Source: Apostichopus japonicus (Eukaryota; Echinodermata; Holothuroidea; Aspidochirotida; Stichopodidae). Taken from it: a stretch of DNA of 64,000 bases. The stretch is taken from positions 23,293,111 to 23,357,110 of the forward strand of contig NC_092576.1 in NCBI RefSeq assembly GCF_037975245.1. The letters are read 5' to 3'. The translations under genes and the position numbers were made by a program. Below the pieces are notes generated by a model, which was given only the letters and a program-made list of their open reading frames with translations, was not told where the DNA came from and did not search any database. Positions 24,701 to 37,548 of this stretch are shown in pieces. Position 1 is the first letter of the stretch. The number at the start of each line of letters is the position of its first letter.

Positions 24701-27029
24701 TTCCTTTCATTTGATACCCATTATGCCTTACTTTCATAAACTTCAGTTTTTATTTTTAACCCCTCCCAGCCCCACCCACCCACGTTGCCCACCCGAGCCA
24801 ATAGTGGGTGTAGATTAATATTTTCGGTAAAGGGTCAGCTCTACAGCATAGTTACATGTAGATTAATATTCCTTGTTTTTTTCCTTTCATTTGACAGTCA
24901 TATCTAATATCTACATTATTCATATATTACATGAAAACCCATTTTTGAACTTACCCTGGGTTCCCCTAATTCATGGGGAATATGAGAGCATCTAGGGTTC
25001 CCCCTCTCAGAATTGTGAAATATGGATTCCTGGTATCATTTCCTTTCATTTGATACCCACCATGCCATACTTTAAATAATCGAAGACTTACCCCTCCCAC
25101 CCAAAGGGGTTGGGGCTGTGTGAACATTTGAGAGTGAGCCCTTTCAGATTTTCATCAGGGCACCCTGGGCTATCTTTTAGATACAACATATAAAATAGCA
25201 CAAGGAATGAAAAAAATGTTCCGGTACTCCCTAGTTAGATTGGTTACATTTATGCACAGACTGACCGCCAGTTGGGGGGAATGTCAAACATGATTTGGAA
25301 TGTCAAACATGATTTGATATTACTAAACACTGGCTTTTCATATTTCCGAGCTGTGTTTACACTGAGACATATCCCATCATAAGTGTATGTTATCAGCTTG
25401 ATTATGTTAGATTTAGCTAATTTGAAAACCCATCACCATTACAGGAAATAGACATGGTAATAAATGAAAGGAAACACACGAAGTACACGTTTCCTAGATG
25501 ATAATGATGACTATGACAATGATGATGTCATATTAAGTCTTGCTTGCTTGTTGCTTGTTGGGTTTCTGTCTCCTTTAAGAAAATAGCCAAGTAAAAATAA
25601 AGTAAATAAAGAGAAAATAAACATCGTATGGGGGCACAGTAATATCTATTGAAAACAAAATATTATTTTTTTTTTTACAATTTTACAGTACAAAAACTTT
25701 TATTAAAATTTACTTGTTCTAAAGCCAAAGAACTAAGGTAGCAAAAATTGGGATTTTTACATTTCTTGTGTTCGAAACAAAATATTCTCACAGCTCAAGG
25801 GTCATATCATATACGTCTATGGAGAGTAAGAAAGGAAAACAAGGTCATAAAATATAAAGAGTGAGATTTTAATGTTTGATCTGCCATTGCATTTTGCCAA
25901 TGTTACGCAAAGTGATTGGTCATCTACCACACATTGCATATGCCTGACTGCCTGCTTGTGGTATTACAGAAATCGGTCGTCATTTCTATAAAAAAAAAAC
26001 GGGAGAGGAAGGGGAAAACCAATCAGAGCACTACGATGTGTGAAACGGTAGGGGAGGGGGGGGGGAGTGAGGCGGGACAGGAAACGAGATTTGAAAGGAA
26101 TGAAAATAACAATTATACAGCACTTGGCCTCGCACATGTCGTCATTCCTACCAAATGCTGAAATAATTAATCATATAAAAATGTCAACGCGTTATTTGAT
26201 AGAACATATGTTGTTTAAAGGGAAGTGTGTTCAAGTAATTAAAATTTACATCTTCAGCCTCATAAAAACGTAGTTTGGAAGCAGGAGGCATTCACTCTTA
26301 TATCACAACGAATTGTTTGTTCTTTAACATGCACAAAATTTGACGGAAAAATATGATGTCTCCTTTGTATGTTCAGGAAATAATTCCGTTGCCTTTGCTG
26401 TGTCTCACGACCTCGCCGATTTTATTCACACACACACACACGACGCCGCCTCCCTAAGCATTATAGAGTCCGTTGAATATTCATTATGTTTATATTACAG
26501 GTAGGTCTAGTGCTAAATATTCATTTTGGAATGAATATTTACTAATTCTATTTCTAATATTCATAACTTCCAATGGCTTGGCTATAACACAGAGAATTAC
26601 AGCTTAATTGCTAGGCTTCCATAGATTACAGCAGCCAGCTCTGTGATCATTCTCACCTCTTAATACCACTGTATATTGTCCTCTTGTATGCTTGAAAAGC
26701 ACTTTGTACTGACAGCATGAACTATTCCTGACTAGTACTATATCTGATAGAAATATGTACTTACTATTCATATTGATCGTACTATGTCGATACGAAAGGT
26801 TTCAAACATGACATGAAAAGTACAGTAAAAGCAAAGCTTGTCCCCTGCTGGATCTTACCATTAAAGACTACAGTACGTTTTTACATTACTAAATATTTAT
26901 AGTTTAAACTGAATATTCAAAAACAAATACTTGATAACATCGACTGTTACTAGGAGAATTACAGCTTTCTAGGTTACACTAGTGTACAAACGAATAGTAC
27001 TGAATATCCATGCACGTTCAAACGTTGGT
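21706..27029. other. Intergenic stretch with no supported gene
   Basis: Apart from the MITE remnant near 22768-23012, I see only homopolymer runs (G at 23070-23078 and 26050-26066, C at 23660-23677), a short CA run near 26428, and three loosely similar segments around tttcctttcatttgatacc (about 24699, 24885 and 25045). Reading frames here are short and do not resemble any family I know. Confidence 0.6.
22768..23012. mobile_element. Possible hAT-like MITE remnant
   Basis: The left end reads cactggcgtagctagg and the right end ctggctacgccattactg, which are imperfect inverted repeats with a shared ggcgtagc core. The core resembles the termini of the better preserved element at 30063. I see no clear 8-bp target duplication, so assignment is tentative. 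Confidence 0.4.
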
Positions 27030-29847
27030 TTAGTTACACCTGTTGGTATCGCAACAGCTGAAGCAACTACGAAAGCCTGCAATAGCCTCGGTACAATAAT
27101 CCTCACAATACTGAGCGCATCCCAACCCTCGGAAGAGTAAGTCGCCATTGGTTGAGTTGTGAGTAGTCTGGACCTGCAAAGAGAGAGAAGAGAAAGGAAA
27201 ACCAAATAACATATTAATTAAGATGCAAAGCAAACAATAGTCAAAATGATATCTACCAACAATACGATATTTAACAAAATTAGAACCTAAATGAATACAT
27301 ACTGAAATATAAAAAAATAACAAAAATAGGAATGCTTATTCTGTCTAGACTTGTTTATATATCTGCATAATTATGTTAACCATGTAAAACCAACAAATGT
27401 ACGAACTACTCTTTTCAAAATGAACGTTCTGATAACGTCGGCCTCTCCACACCTCTCTCTCTCTCTCTCTCTTTTCTTGATTGCTCAATAGTATCCCGAG
27501 GGCTAGACGTAAAGGTTTAGTGATAATAATTACTTTTTAATTCTGGTCAGGTGTGAGATTGCAAATGGGATGTGTGGCCTGAGGATTTGGTTCAATATTA
27601 TTGCCTCGACGTACAATTTAAAATGGGATACGGTCACACCTCCACACTCTCTCTTTTGCGCACGTCACCGCGACCGGCTTTCTTACCAAGCATACTCCAT
27701 AACATGATTCCGTCTTGTTTTGTTCCACGTAGTCTTTATCACATACGTTAGTAATCGGTTCGACAGCACCATCTGCTATTAAGCATTCGTATTCCTTATT
27801 ACACTCCTTTAAGGTTCTTGAAGGGTTTTTGTAATATTGCCCACGTAGGTTTCTTGGCGGTACGACCAGCAGGTGCACTGTCAATTTCAAGATTAGAAAG
27901 GAAAAAACAAAAAGTGAAAAAGTTGTTATATCAACTGTTATGAATACGACGGTTTAAGAGAGTAATATTTTATGCATTTGAGTGAATGCAGATGTAAAAA
28001 GCATGTACGAGGATTGTGGTGGAGGGGGTGGTTGTATAGCGATGTGGGGATTATCTGGGAGTTTATACCGATTAAGCAGGTGACAGGGTTGAGGATCAGG
28101 GTGTGGTTGTATAAGCAACATTCAAACGGTTATACCACCCATACTTTTATGAAGGATATATACCATTCACACATTATAAAGGCTATTTACCACTCAGAAC
28201 GTTTTGTAGGCTATAAACCACCCAGAACGTTTTGCAGGATATGTAACACCCAGACCCTTACGTAGGCTATAAACCACTCAGATCGTTTTGTAGGCTATAT
28301 ACCATCCAGACCATTGTGTAGGCTATATACCACCCAAACCATTGTCTAGGTTATATACCACCCATACCATTGTGTAGGTTATATACCACCCAGACCATTG
28401 TGTAGGTTATATACCGCCCAAACCATTGTGTAGGCTATATACCACCAATAACGTTATGTAGGCTATTTACCACTCAGATCGTTTTGTAGGATATGTAACA
28501 CCCAGACCCTTACGTAGGCTATATACCACCCAGACCATTGTGTAGGCTATATACCACCCAGACCATTGTGTAGGCTATATACCACTTAGATCGTTTTGTA
28601 GGCTATATACCACCCAGACCATTGTCTAGGTTATATACCACCCAGACCATTGTGTAGGATATACCACCCAGATCATTGTGTAGGCTATATACCACCAGAC
28701 CATTATGTAGGTTATATACCACCCAAACCATTGTGTAGGCTATATACCACCAAGAACGTTATGTAGGCTACATACCATCCAGACCATTGTGTAGGCTATA
28801 TACCACTCAGATCGTATTGTAGGCTATATATCACCCAGACCATTGTGTAGGCTATATTCCATCCAGCCCCGTCAGTAGGGTATATACCACCCAGAATGTT
28901 ATGTAGGCTATCTACCACGCAGATCGTTTTGTAGGCTATATACCACTCAGAACGTTATGTAGGCTATATAACATCAAGAACGTTATGTAGGCTATTTACC
29001 ACTCAGATCGTTTTTATAGGCTATATACCACTCAGACCGTTTTATAGGATATATAGCCTAGCACTTAGACCGTTTTGTATGCTTAATACCACTCAACGTT
29101 TTGTATGCTGTATATACCACCCAGAACGTTATGTAAGCTATATACCACCCATACCGTTTTGTATGCTATATACCACTCAGATCGTTTTGTATGCTATATA
29201 TACCACCCAGAGCGTTTTGTAGGATATATACGAAGTAGATCGTTTTGTAGGCTATATACCACTCAGACCGTTTTGTAGGCTATATACCAAGTAGATCGTT
29301 GTGTAGGCTATATACCACTCAGAACGTTATGTAGGCTATATACCGAATAGATCGTTTTGTAGGCTATATACCACTCAACGTTTTGTAGGCTATGTACGTA
29401 CCACCCAGAACGTTATGTAGACTATATACGTACCACCCAGAACGTTATGTAGGCTATATACCACTCAGATCGTTCTGTAGGCTATATACCACATCTAGGC
29501 CAATTAGGTATAGCTATTAACACCCATGTCGTTATGTACGTAGCATCTTTGCCTTTTAAGAAGTCTATATAGCACCCCGGATGCACATAACACAAGTCCG
29601 TTATGTTTATATCGTTATAAACAAACGGACTTGTGTTACACCAGGACGTTATGGTCAGTATAGAACCCTGAAGTTTTCTAAAATAGAGGCCTTTCCACGT
29701 CATTATACATATACAGTACCATCCACCGCACTCAGGCCGTTATGTGTATATAAGCCTGTTGAACCCATGTCGTTATTGAAACCTAGTCGATGAAAACTCA
29801 CGGTAAACCACAAAGAGGATGATGATGGCACCGATGGCGTTCTTCAT
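27030..29847 (-). CDS. Small secreted Ly6/uPAR-like cysteine-rich protein, three exons
   Basis: Minus-strand exons: 29802-29847, 27687-27877, 27030-27173. Donors are GTGAGT and GTAAGA, acceptors TTGACAG and TTTGCAG, and phases agree, giving 126 residues. Exon 1 encodes a start followed by a hydrophobic run (AIGAIIILFVVY) typical of a signal peptide. The mature part holds 12 cysteines and ends in CCDTNRCN, the terminal signature of the Ly6/uPAR three-finger fold, preceded by an RGLGCAQYC segment. N-x-S/T sites are present (NKT, NST). No hydrophobic tail follows the final Asn, so a GPI anchor is unlikely and secretion is inferred. The family includes receptors and receptor ligands as well as toxins; nothing here indicates toxicity. 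The first two cysteines are spaced more widely than usual. A weaker alternative donor at the end of the exon 2 open frame would give an odd cysteine count, so I prefer 27687. Confidence 0.8.
27453..27472. repeat. (CT)n microsatellite in intron 2 of the Ly6-like gene
   Basis: About ten CT dinucleotides on the plus strand (GA on the gene strand), between coding exons 2 and 3. Confidence 0.9.
28125..29495. repeat. 28-bp minisatellite in intron 1 of the Ly6-like gene, about 48 copies
   Basis: The core taggctatataccaccca is followed by one of a few variable octamers: gaccattgtg, gatcgttttg, or gaacgttatg. The period is mostly 27-29 bp. Variants are clustered: the accattgtg form dominates the 28300-28900 part, while cgttttg and cgttatg forms dominate after 28900. 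Units are contiguous without spacers. Confidence 0.93.
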
Positions 29848-30062
29848 GGTAAGTTTTAAGAGATCACGTGACAGATGAAACTATAGGAAGAACAGGAAAC
29901 GAACTACTTTATTGAGGTGAATATGAATTAACTGCATACAAAACAAACTGCAGTTTAAAACACATGGAAAACGTAAAACAATATCAAAATATAAACATAT
30001 ATATATATACATATAAAAACACATATAAACTAAGGAAGCAACATGTTAGGTACTACTTCAGT

Positions 30063-30410
30063 CAAGGGCGTAGGAACCGGGGGGCTGGGGGCGCCAGCCC
30101 CCCCCCCCAGTGAAAAATGTGGAGGGGCGGAAGTATCATTCCGCCCCCCCGGTTCGCAAGTCAGAAAACCCCTTTTTCATTTCCAAATGAGAAAAAAAAA
30201 AATCTCATTTGGAGCACCAAATTGCATCTAAGGCCAGGTGAAAATACAAAATTAAGTTTACAAAATGGAGTGGGTGTTAAAGTGTGCTATATTGCACCAA
30301 ATTGCATCTGAGGCCACCTGGAAATGCAAAAAAATTCCAACCCCTCCCCCAGGCTGGCCATCAGTCTTCAGCCCCCCCCCCCCACTCAAAAGTACCTTCC
30401 TACGCCACTG
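30063..30410. mobile_element. hAT-type MITE, 348 bp, with perfect 8-bp target duplication
   Basis: The ends are caagggcgtaggaacc and ttcctacgccactg, inverted repeats of each other. They are flanked on both sides by acttcagt (30055-30062 and 30411-30418). An 8-bp duplication and CA...TG termini with a ggcgtagg core fit the hAT superfamily. The interior has long C and G runs and the repeated word attgcatctgaggcca; it encodes nothing. Confidence 0.88.
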
Positions 30411-31849
30411 ACTTCAGTCTTGAAACGTCTCACTCACTGACATATTCACCACGTTTCGGGACATTGTTTTGCTAATCAAGTCAGATATTGATTAAGGGGT
30501 GGGGAAAATTACTGAATATTCATATAAGCGACTCGATGAAATAAAGTCCATTGTTGTTGTTGATCTTAGTCAAAGACCACGAATGATAGTAAACATGCCT
30601 TGGTTTATCGGGAATGTCCCGAATTTACGATTCCGTGTACTGACGTAGCTTTAATAATCGGTGCCTATTTGCATAGTAAACAAGACCGTTCCGATGCCAA
30701 TGTTACTCTAATAGTCGTTGTTTGAACTGTAAGATAACAGGCAGGTAAGCTACAGCAATCATTGTATATAATATCCCTAGTATGCCTAATACAGGTAATA
30801 TGGTTTCCTCTCTGGTTTCCATGTAAAACGGTTCAACAGGAAGTTCCTGGTTTCGGCATGGGTACTGCAGTGTGCGAAGCACTTCGTGTCGTGTAACTAT
30901 GTATCAACCTATACAAGATAGTAACCATACGGTGAACACTATACCGTATATGTAACATAGTTTCGCATACGAGACTGTTTTCTCACCAATATACTGTACG
31001 GTAGGACTTGCGCGAAGTTATTGTTTTAATATACATTTAGTGGAAGGCAATTGGGGTGGGGTTGGGGTACACTAATCTAATGGGGCAGGCTATGAGGTTG
31101 CCTTAACACTTCCCCGACAAAAATGGATACACTGTGCATTTTATTCAACCAAATGTCACTTCTTAACTTTTGTTTTCGATTAGTTTCTGAACAACAGGGA
31201 ACATTTTAAAAACCAAATTTGTAAAGAGCTGCTTTTACTTATGTATCAAAAAAAGGGCATTTTCAAGTTTAAAGGGTTACTAAAAAACCTTGGAGGTTAC
31301 GCGTACCCCCTTTCAACCCCACACCATACGCCTATGCTGCCCTTTGTGTGAAGGCACCTCGTCATGATTATGTTTTTTTTTTGTACACAACCATATTGTT
31401 TGACTTTTTTTTTTTTTTGCTTACATTTTTTTACCTAGTGTTCGGTTTTGTCTCTAAAGCATTCGTAGAAAAAATAAATACCCCCGGCGTTTGGCTCTAA
31501 TGCACAACGATGTAAAACTTGAATAGGAAAAGGTATTTGGCCAAGTAAGGCATTTCAATTCAAATCTAACTTTATGGCTGATGAATTCGTAAAGAAGTAA
31601 CGATGAGTATGCAAACGTGTGGTCTTGTTTAAAGGTCACCCGTGACGTCACCGTGATACAGCAAAGCAAAGGAAAACCAACGAAGCAGACGATTAGCAAA
31701 GACAAACAAAGTACTTTTTTTTTTTTTTTGGGGGGGGGGAGTGGTATACAGTTCAATATGCAACACCAGGTTACTGCTGTACAGTATATATTCAATAGTA
31801 ATTGCTATTTTAGAACAAGTATGTATAACGTAATTCAAAAGGTGTCAGA

Positions 31850-32445
31850 ACTGGGGATATGGCCATGCAAGGACACTAATGTCCCAATCCACATGAGAAA
31901 AGGGGATATGGCCATGCGAGGACACTAATGTCCCAATTCACATGAGAAAAAGGGATATGGCCATGCGAGGACACTAATGTCCCAATCCACATGAGAAAAG
32001 GGGATATGGCCATGCGAGGACACTAATGTACCAAACCACATGAGAAAAGGGAATATGGCCATGCGAGGACACTAACGTCCCAATCCACATGAGAAAAGGG
32101 GATATGGCCATGCGAGGACACTAATGTACCAATCCACATGAGAAAAGGGGATATGGCCATGCGAGGACACTAATGTACCAATCCACATGAGAAAAGGGGA
32201 TATGGCCATGCGAGGACACTAATGTACCATTCCACATGAGAAAAGAGGATATGGCCATGCGAGGACACTAATGTACCAAACCACATGAGAAAAGGGGATA
32301 TGGCCATGCGAGGACACTAATGTACCAATCCACATGAGAAAAGGGGATATGGCCATGCGAGGACACTAATGTACCAATCCACATGAGAAAAGGGGATATG
32401 GCCAAGCAAGGACACTTATGTACCAAATCCACATGAGAAAAGGAA
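31850..32445. repeat. 49-bp minisatellite, about 12 copies
   Basis: The unit reads ggggatatggccatgcgagg, acactaatgt, then cccaatccacatgagaaaa; ggccatg recurs at 31861, 31910 and 31959. Units are nearly identical (cccaat versus accaat variants), so the array is young. Confidence 0.95.
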
Positions 32446-33212
32446 CCATGCACAGGTGCATGTGTGTTTGAGGTATTTATATCAGTCTCGTTCCTCCCCT
32501 CCCACTCCCCCCCCCCCTGTATACCCCACCCTTGTCCATAATTACATGTATGCAGAGCTACAGTATATATAGCACAGTTAATGATGAGTCTTAAAGAAGC
32601 GATTTGTGTTCAATACGGAATTATTTTTCGTCCGATAAATCAAATTACAGTACAGCAGTGATTTAGAGGGCACTACACTTCAAATTTCATATCAAATAAA
32701 TCAAACTAAATGAACGGTAAACCGAAGAGAGTTATTCAGTAGCGTATAGAGAGTTTATGACCCATAGAGCCCTACATGTTTCTTAAGATTCTACTATACA
32801 TACAGTGCATGTCAGAGCTTTTACATACTGTTTTTTTATTTTTTTTTATTTAAAGCACTGGTATACATTATATGATATAAAGTTTTTGATCACTATCAAC
32901 TTTGAGAGCGCTCATTACCGAAGCAGATGCTGTATATATACTGCAGTAATGCATGGTAATTTTACGAGTCAATTGCAATTCCGAGTTTCACGCACGTAGC
33001 TATGACTGCGATCACAAAGTAACTTCTTATAACTGATTGTTTAATGAGATTCAATAATCACTCAAAGTCATTTAGACATGATGAACGTTAATGAAACGAA
33101 ACTGAAATCTCTAAGTGCGTTTGAGGACTGAAAGAGAGGAATTTGGATTTCTCTTTCAGATGGGTCATCATAAAGCAATCAAATTCGTAAAGGTGCCAAT
33201 TTATATTAGCCT

Positions 33213-33213
33213 A

Positions 33214-33254
<41 letters not shown>

Positions 33255-33350
33255 GGATAATTATTATTATATTTATTAAAATTATTATTATTATTAACAT
33301 TTTTTTCTATTATTTTAATTTCTATTATTATTTTTATTATTATTATATTT
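33213..33350. repeat. ATT-rich microsatellite tract
   Basis: A clean (ATT)n run at 33213-33254, followed by degenerate ATT/TTT sequence to about 33350. Confidence 0.92.
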
Positions 33351-33671
33351 AATATGTCTCCCCCCCCCTCCCCCCAAACACTGTATTTATTTATTTTGTT
33401 TTATTATTCATTATTTATATATTTTTTGGGTATTTATTTGTATTTATTATTCATTACATTCCCTTACTTGTTTCGAGCAACAAAAAAAAGGATCCTGCCA
33501 CTACCAGATTTCACTATAATTATGAATAACAACAATGAATATTAATAGACATTTTGGCTGTCCTTTTTGGCATGTGTGTGACTTGGGTGGCAAGAGGGTA
33601 TAGGAGCAATGTGACTAGCGGGGACGAGGTTGTCGGCTCTGACGGGTATAAAACAAGAAGCATACATAGCG

Positions 33672-34426
33672 AGGGAGGGAGGGGGAGGGGGTATGACGTG
33701 TGAGACTGCTGAGTCGAAAGGGATGTGGTAGTCTAAATAATGTTTCCCATGCAGCACTGACTCCCCCCTCCTTTTTCACACCTCGACGGATGGCTTACAC
33801 AGGCTGCTATAGTGCGGCCAAATTATCGTATAGTTCTGGATACTAGATTATATGCAGACTGCATATATGCAAGCTGATCAACTGTGACTAACTAATCGCT
33901 GACTAACTACAGCTTGACTTCCCGATACTGAGATAGAATCAACAAGGAAACCGTATATGTCAGCCAATGATACTAAATAATATGTATATGGATAATATGC
34001 GTTATATCATGAAGAGTAGAACGGCACACAAATATATATGGAGATAACATATGTGTGGTGTATTTGCACGTTAAACGTACGAGTACTACATATACTGTAC
34101 ACAATAACATTGTGTCTATATGCAAGGCGCAACTATCTCAAGAGTCAAGTGGGATGAAAGTTCATGCAATACAATGCCGTTAAGAGTCTTTCCTAGAACA
34201 AGTTGAGAACTCTTGTTAGAACGGTTCTATAGTTAGGTTCTCGATACTGGTCCATATTGCTGTTGCGGCAAGTAAGGGGGAGGGGGTAGGGGGTGGGAGG
34301 GGGTACTTGGGAGTTTAATATTAAAGACGTTTGAATTTGAACGGAAGAACCTATGTACCATGGGACACAACTTGCTTCCGCTCAAGTATACCTGTGTGTG
34401 TGTGGGGGGGGGCGGGGTGGGGGGGT
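33672..34426 (+). other. Cluster of G-quadruplex-type G-rich tracts
   Basis: Three separate tracts on the plus strand fit the pattern of four or more runs of at least three G with short loops: 33672-33691, 34276-34304 and 34404-34426. The sequence between them is ordinary. No gene is near enough to assign a role. Confidence 0.6.
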
Positions 34427-35979
34427 GTGAGAGCACAATATGAGAGAAACGAATTGAATAAGTGTTCCACTATTAAGGTATTGTAGTTGAGACCTGTAAT
34501 TTCATCCTATACAATCCACTACCCTCGAAATTGGCATGTGTTGAAAATACAGACACCATTCGCCCATCAAAATAATTTCGTTTTAGTAACATTTATTCTG
34601 GGCTTAGTTAAGTTTTGTGGGGTTGCTTGTCTCGTAACTAGCTGCCTTAATGACATGTTAATGATGCCTTCTCTACTCCGCTTCCTTTTCTTTCTTTTTT
34701 TCTCCCTCCCTGTTAAAAAGGGGTTACGAGGTTTGTATATTGTTAATACCATAGTTGATTTGTATTCAAATTACCGGCCTGCATTAAGTAGTCTTCAATC
34801 TATCTATTATTCATTCGAGACGTTGCTTCAGTCAATATGACCCAGGTACAGTAGCCTTACTTTAGGTGTGTGCCACTAATCACGCCCTGTTATAATATAC
34901 AATAGGTTGCAATTAAAGAAAACCGTAAATATTATAGCTTATTCCACTGCGTAGGAACAGCGCCTACAAAACTATATATATATTAAAACGGGAAACTCCA
35001 CCTATTTCTTATTACCAGCCGTATAGTGTGCGCTGTATCAGGTTACATATGAATACCTCAACCAGGAACTACTGCTCGCACGGTATGATATACAGTATAG
35101 TAATTTATGGGTTGAAGCAAAGTTAATATGATTTTGATTTGAACATGGTTACATATAAAGAACAAAGACTCAATTAAACGCCATGAAAGCCAGTTAGAAG
35201 TAATCAAAGTGAGAAACACTTACTTATGAAAAGTAACTTAATGAGAGTGTTTTTGTTGTCTTACCTTTCTTTGCTGTTCCTTTCAGTTCAGTGATTGTAC
35301 AATCCCGTAGCTTAATGCAGTCTTTTACACTATGTATCTATAGGCTACAGTATCGTTCTGTGCGGTGAATCGAAAGCCAACCAATTGCCCCCCTATCAAC
35401 TGTGAACTCAATAGGAAACGATGAACAGGATACTGGAGGACAATACCTCATGTTTATTCATAATTCAGTCAGGCGTAACGTTGCTATTGAGCTTCGAGTG
35501 CAGTGCGTCAGGTGCAGTGCGTCACAATATAGGGTATATAGTACGTATTACCAGCACTGACGTAAATAACTCATTGGAGTTGAACGGGTACAGACTGCGG
35601 TCATAAGATCTTTGTAACCGTTGTATAGTATTATTTTTGTTGTTAAAAAAGAATACAAATAACATAGCGCTAGCTTATACAGAACAAAATATTAGTAAGC
35701 TAATTAGTAAGTAAGTAAACGTCGAAAACGATCGTAATACGTTCTTAACACGATGTAAATACAATGTAGCTTAAGACTTGTTTATCCTGTGTTCTGCCAT
35801 TCTTGCATTAATTGCATCAAGATTGAAATTCGAACTTGTTGATATACTAAACATGGACGGCGGAGCCCATTTTGATGTGGTTGGGGTATGTGGGGCTTGG
35901 AGTGGAGGTAGCGGGGCGGATATGACATGGTATCTCTTCTTTTACTCTACAAAATAGAGAACCAACGACATTAGGATAT

Positions 35980-37050
35980 CATAACGGAACATAGCGCTCA
36001 CGGCACTCCGAGAGGGTCCTTAACTGTGTAGCGCAAGAGCCATTTTGTGTGTGTTTTGACCTGTATCTTCATGTGTATTTAGTCAATCATTTTGGACCAT
36101 CCACATTTTGAAAGCTTAAACTGTTAGCTTTCTGGTGGTGTATGCCTTAATCCATATATATTTTGGTAACCTTACGCCAATTTTTAATTAAAAAAGTGAT
36201 TTTAGGACATTTTCAATGAGAGTACACTTGAAAACCCTAGTTTTTCCGCACTGTGTGGGCTATTTTTGCCCCGTAACTTTTGTTTGCTAAGTCCTAAAAT
36301 CCCAGTTCAAACGGTGAATTAACTATGAATATTCATCACGTTTTCTACCGATTCTTAACTAAATTGACCAATGAGAACCTTACGCCAAATTGCAAACTAA
36401 AAAGAAATCAGGGATATTCCTTCTGTTTCCCTTTGTTCTCAATCGACATGACGTCACAATACTGTACTCAGCACACGTTGGTGAATGTGCATTCAAGAAG
36501 TGTTGTCGTTTGATTGTGATATCTTGAGTTATTGTTAGATTTAACTCAAAATGCTTCTCAGTAACTTTCAGAAGACTTTATTCATTCAATTAATCGTAAT
36601 TTCGGTTGAAAATAATACCTCCAAAGTGACATTTTCTGTATCCTTTTGAACCTGTTTCTGACCACGCGATGAAACGACTAAGTTGGAGCGTACCAAACCA
36701 CAGTTTGTGGGGTATGTAGTTGTTCTAAAGACTATAGTTCTGTACTGTTTAGCACGCAATATAGCCTTGCAGTGTAATGTCTATACTAGCTGCGTATAAA
36801 ACAGTATTAGTGATACTGTAGCCTATAGACTTATTCAAGTACAAGTCGTAGTGGGGTTCGGCCTAGTATCACATTGGTATTAACCCCCTAATGTATAATG
36901 GAGCAGTCCCTGACGCTCTCCGCCGTCGCGTGATTGTCCACAGAGCAGCAGGGAAAAGTAGGTCAGCAGAAAAACCGCAAAGAGGTGCTTGCTGCAAAGG
37001 CAAATCTTAGTTTTCGCTGTGAGCGTTTTGGTCTAAAACTTTCCGTTATG
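35980..37050. mobile_element. TIR-bounded insertion present only in copy 1, about 1.07 kb
   Basis: Copy 2 reads continuously through this point (about 57430), while copy 1 is interrupted by a segment that begins cataacggaa and ends with its exact reverse complement ttccgttatg. The interior is non-coding and includes cgtaactttt- and accttacgcca-type words. I cannot identify a clear target duplication, so the class is unknown. Confidence 0.6.
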
Positions 37051-37490
37051 CTGGGGGGGGGGGGGGGGATGCTATTTAATTGTGGTGAAAGGGGAGGAAG
37101 AATAAACAAATCCGATGTCAAGCTAGGGCGTCATATCAAGCCGCCTTGGGTTTTTTCTGGGTTCTGTTATTTTTTACTGTTAGGTGTCAGTTTCCACATA
37201 TGGGGACTGAAGTTGGGTATTTCGTCTGCCGATGTACGATGAAGCCATGATTGTCATACACGTAAGGACTGCTCAAAGGTTTGGATACGGATTTTAGTTA
37301 ATTTTTTCGCTATTGTTTTATTCAAGGACAATTTTTTAACCATATAAAAAGTTGGGACGGCCCAATCCCGACCCCCTGCCCCTTATATTGTAGCTTATGT
37401 CTTTTACTTTTTTTGCCTTATTGGTTCTATATATTTAATATTTTGGTTTCTGTTACTATTTGTTTTTAGGTTTTACATTTGTAAAGCTCT

Positions 37491-37548
37491 GAGTGCAGCT
37501 TTGCTGATTATGTGCTATATAAATATTACTTTATTATTACTTTATTTA
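37491..37548 (+). repeat. Short interspersed-repeat tail (gtgctatataaat motif)
   Basis: The words tgtaaagctctgagtgcag, then tgtgctatataaat, then a run of (tta)n resemble the 3' tail shared by many animal SINE and LINE families. It lies in a segment of copy 1 that has no equivalent in copy 2. Confidence 0.5.

Larger units (their letters stand above)
29848..34850. other. Intergenic stretch with repeats but no supported gene
   Basis: Holds the MITE at 30063, the 49-bp array at 31850, an ATT-rich tract at 33213 and G-rich tracts at 33672-34426. Between these I see AT-rich unique sequence with only short, unconserved reading frames. The promoter of the minus-strand Ly6-like gene should lie just right of 29847, but no element is recognisable. 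Confidence 0.55.

Noticed and set aside
28125-29495. CRISPR-like regular short repeats
   Set aside because: Units are contiguous without spacers, lie in an intron of an animal gene, and vary in a minisatellite manner.
32268-32453. 61-codon minus-strand frame with repeated residues
   Set aside because: Product of the 49-bp minisatellite; no independent evidence for coding.
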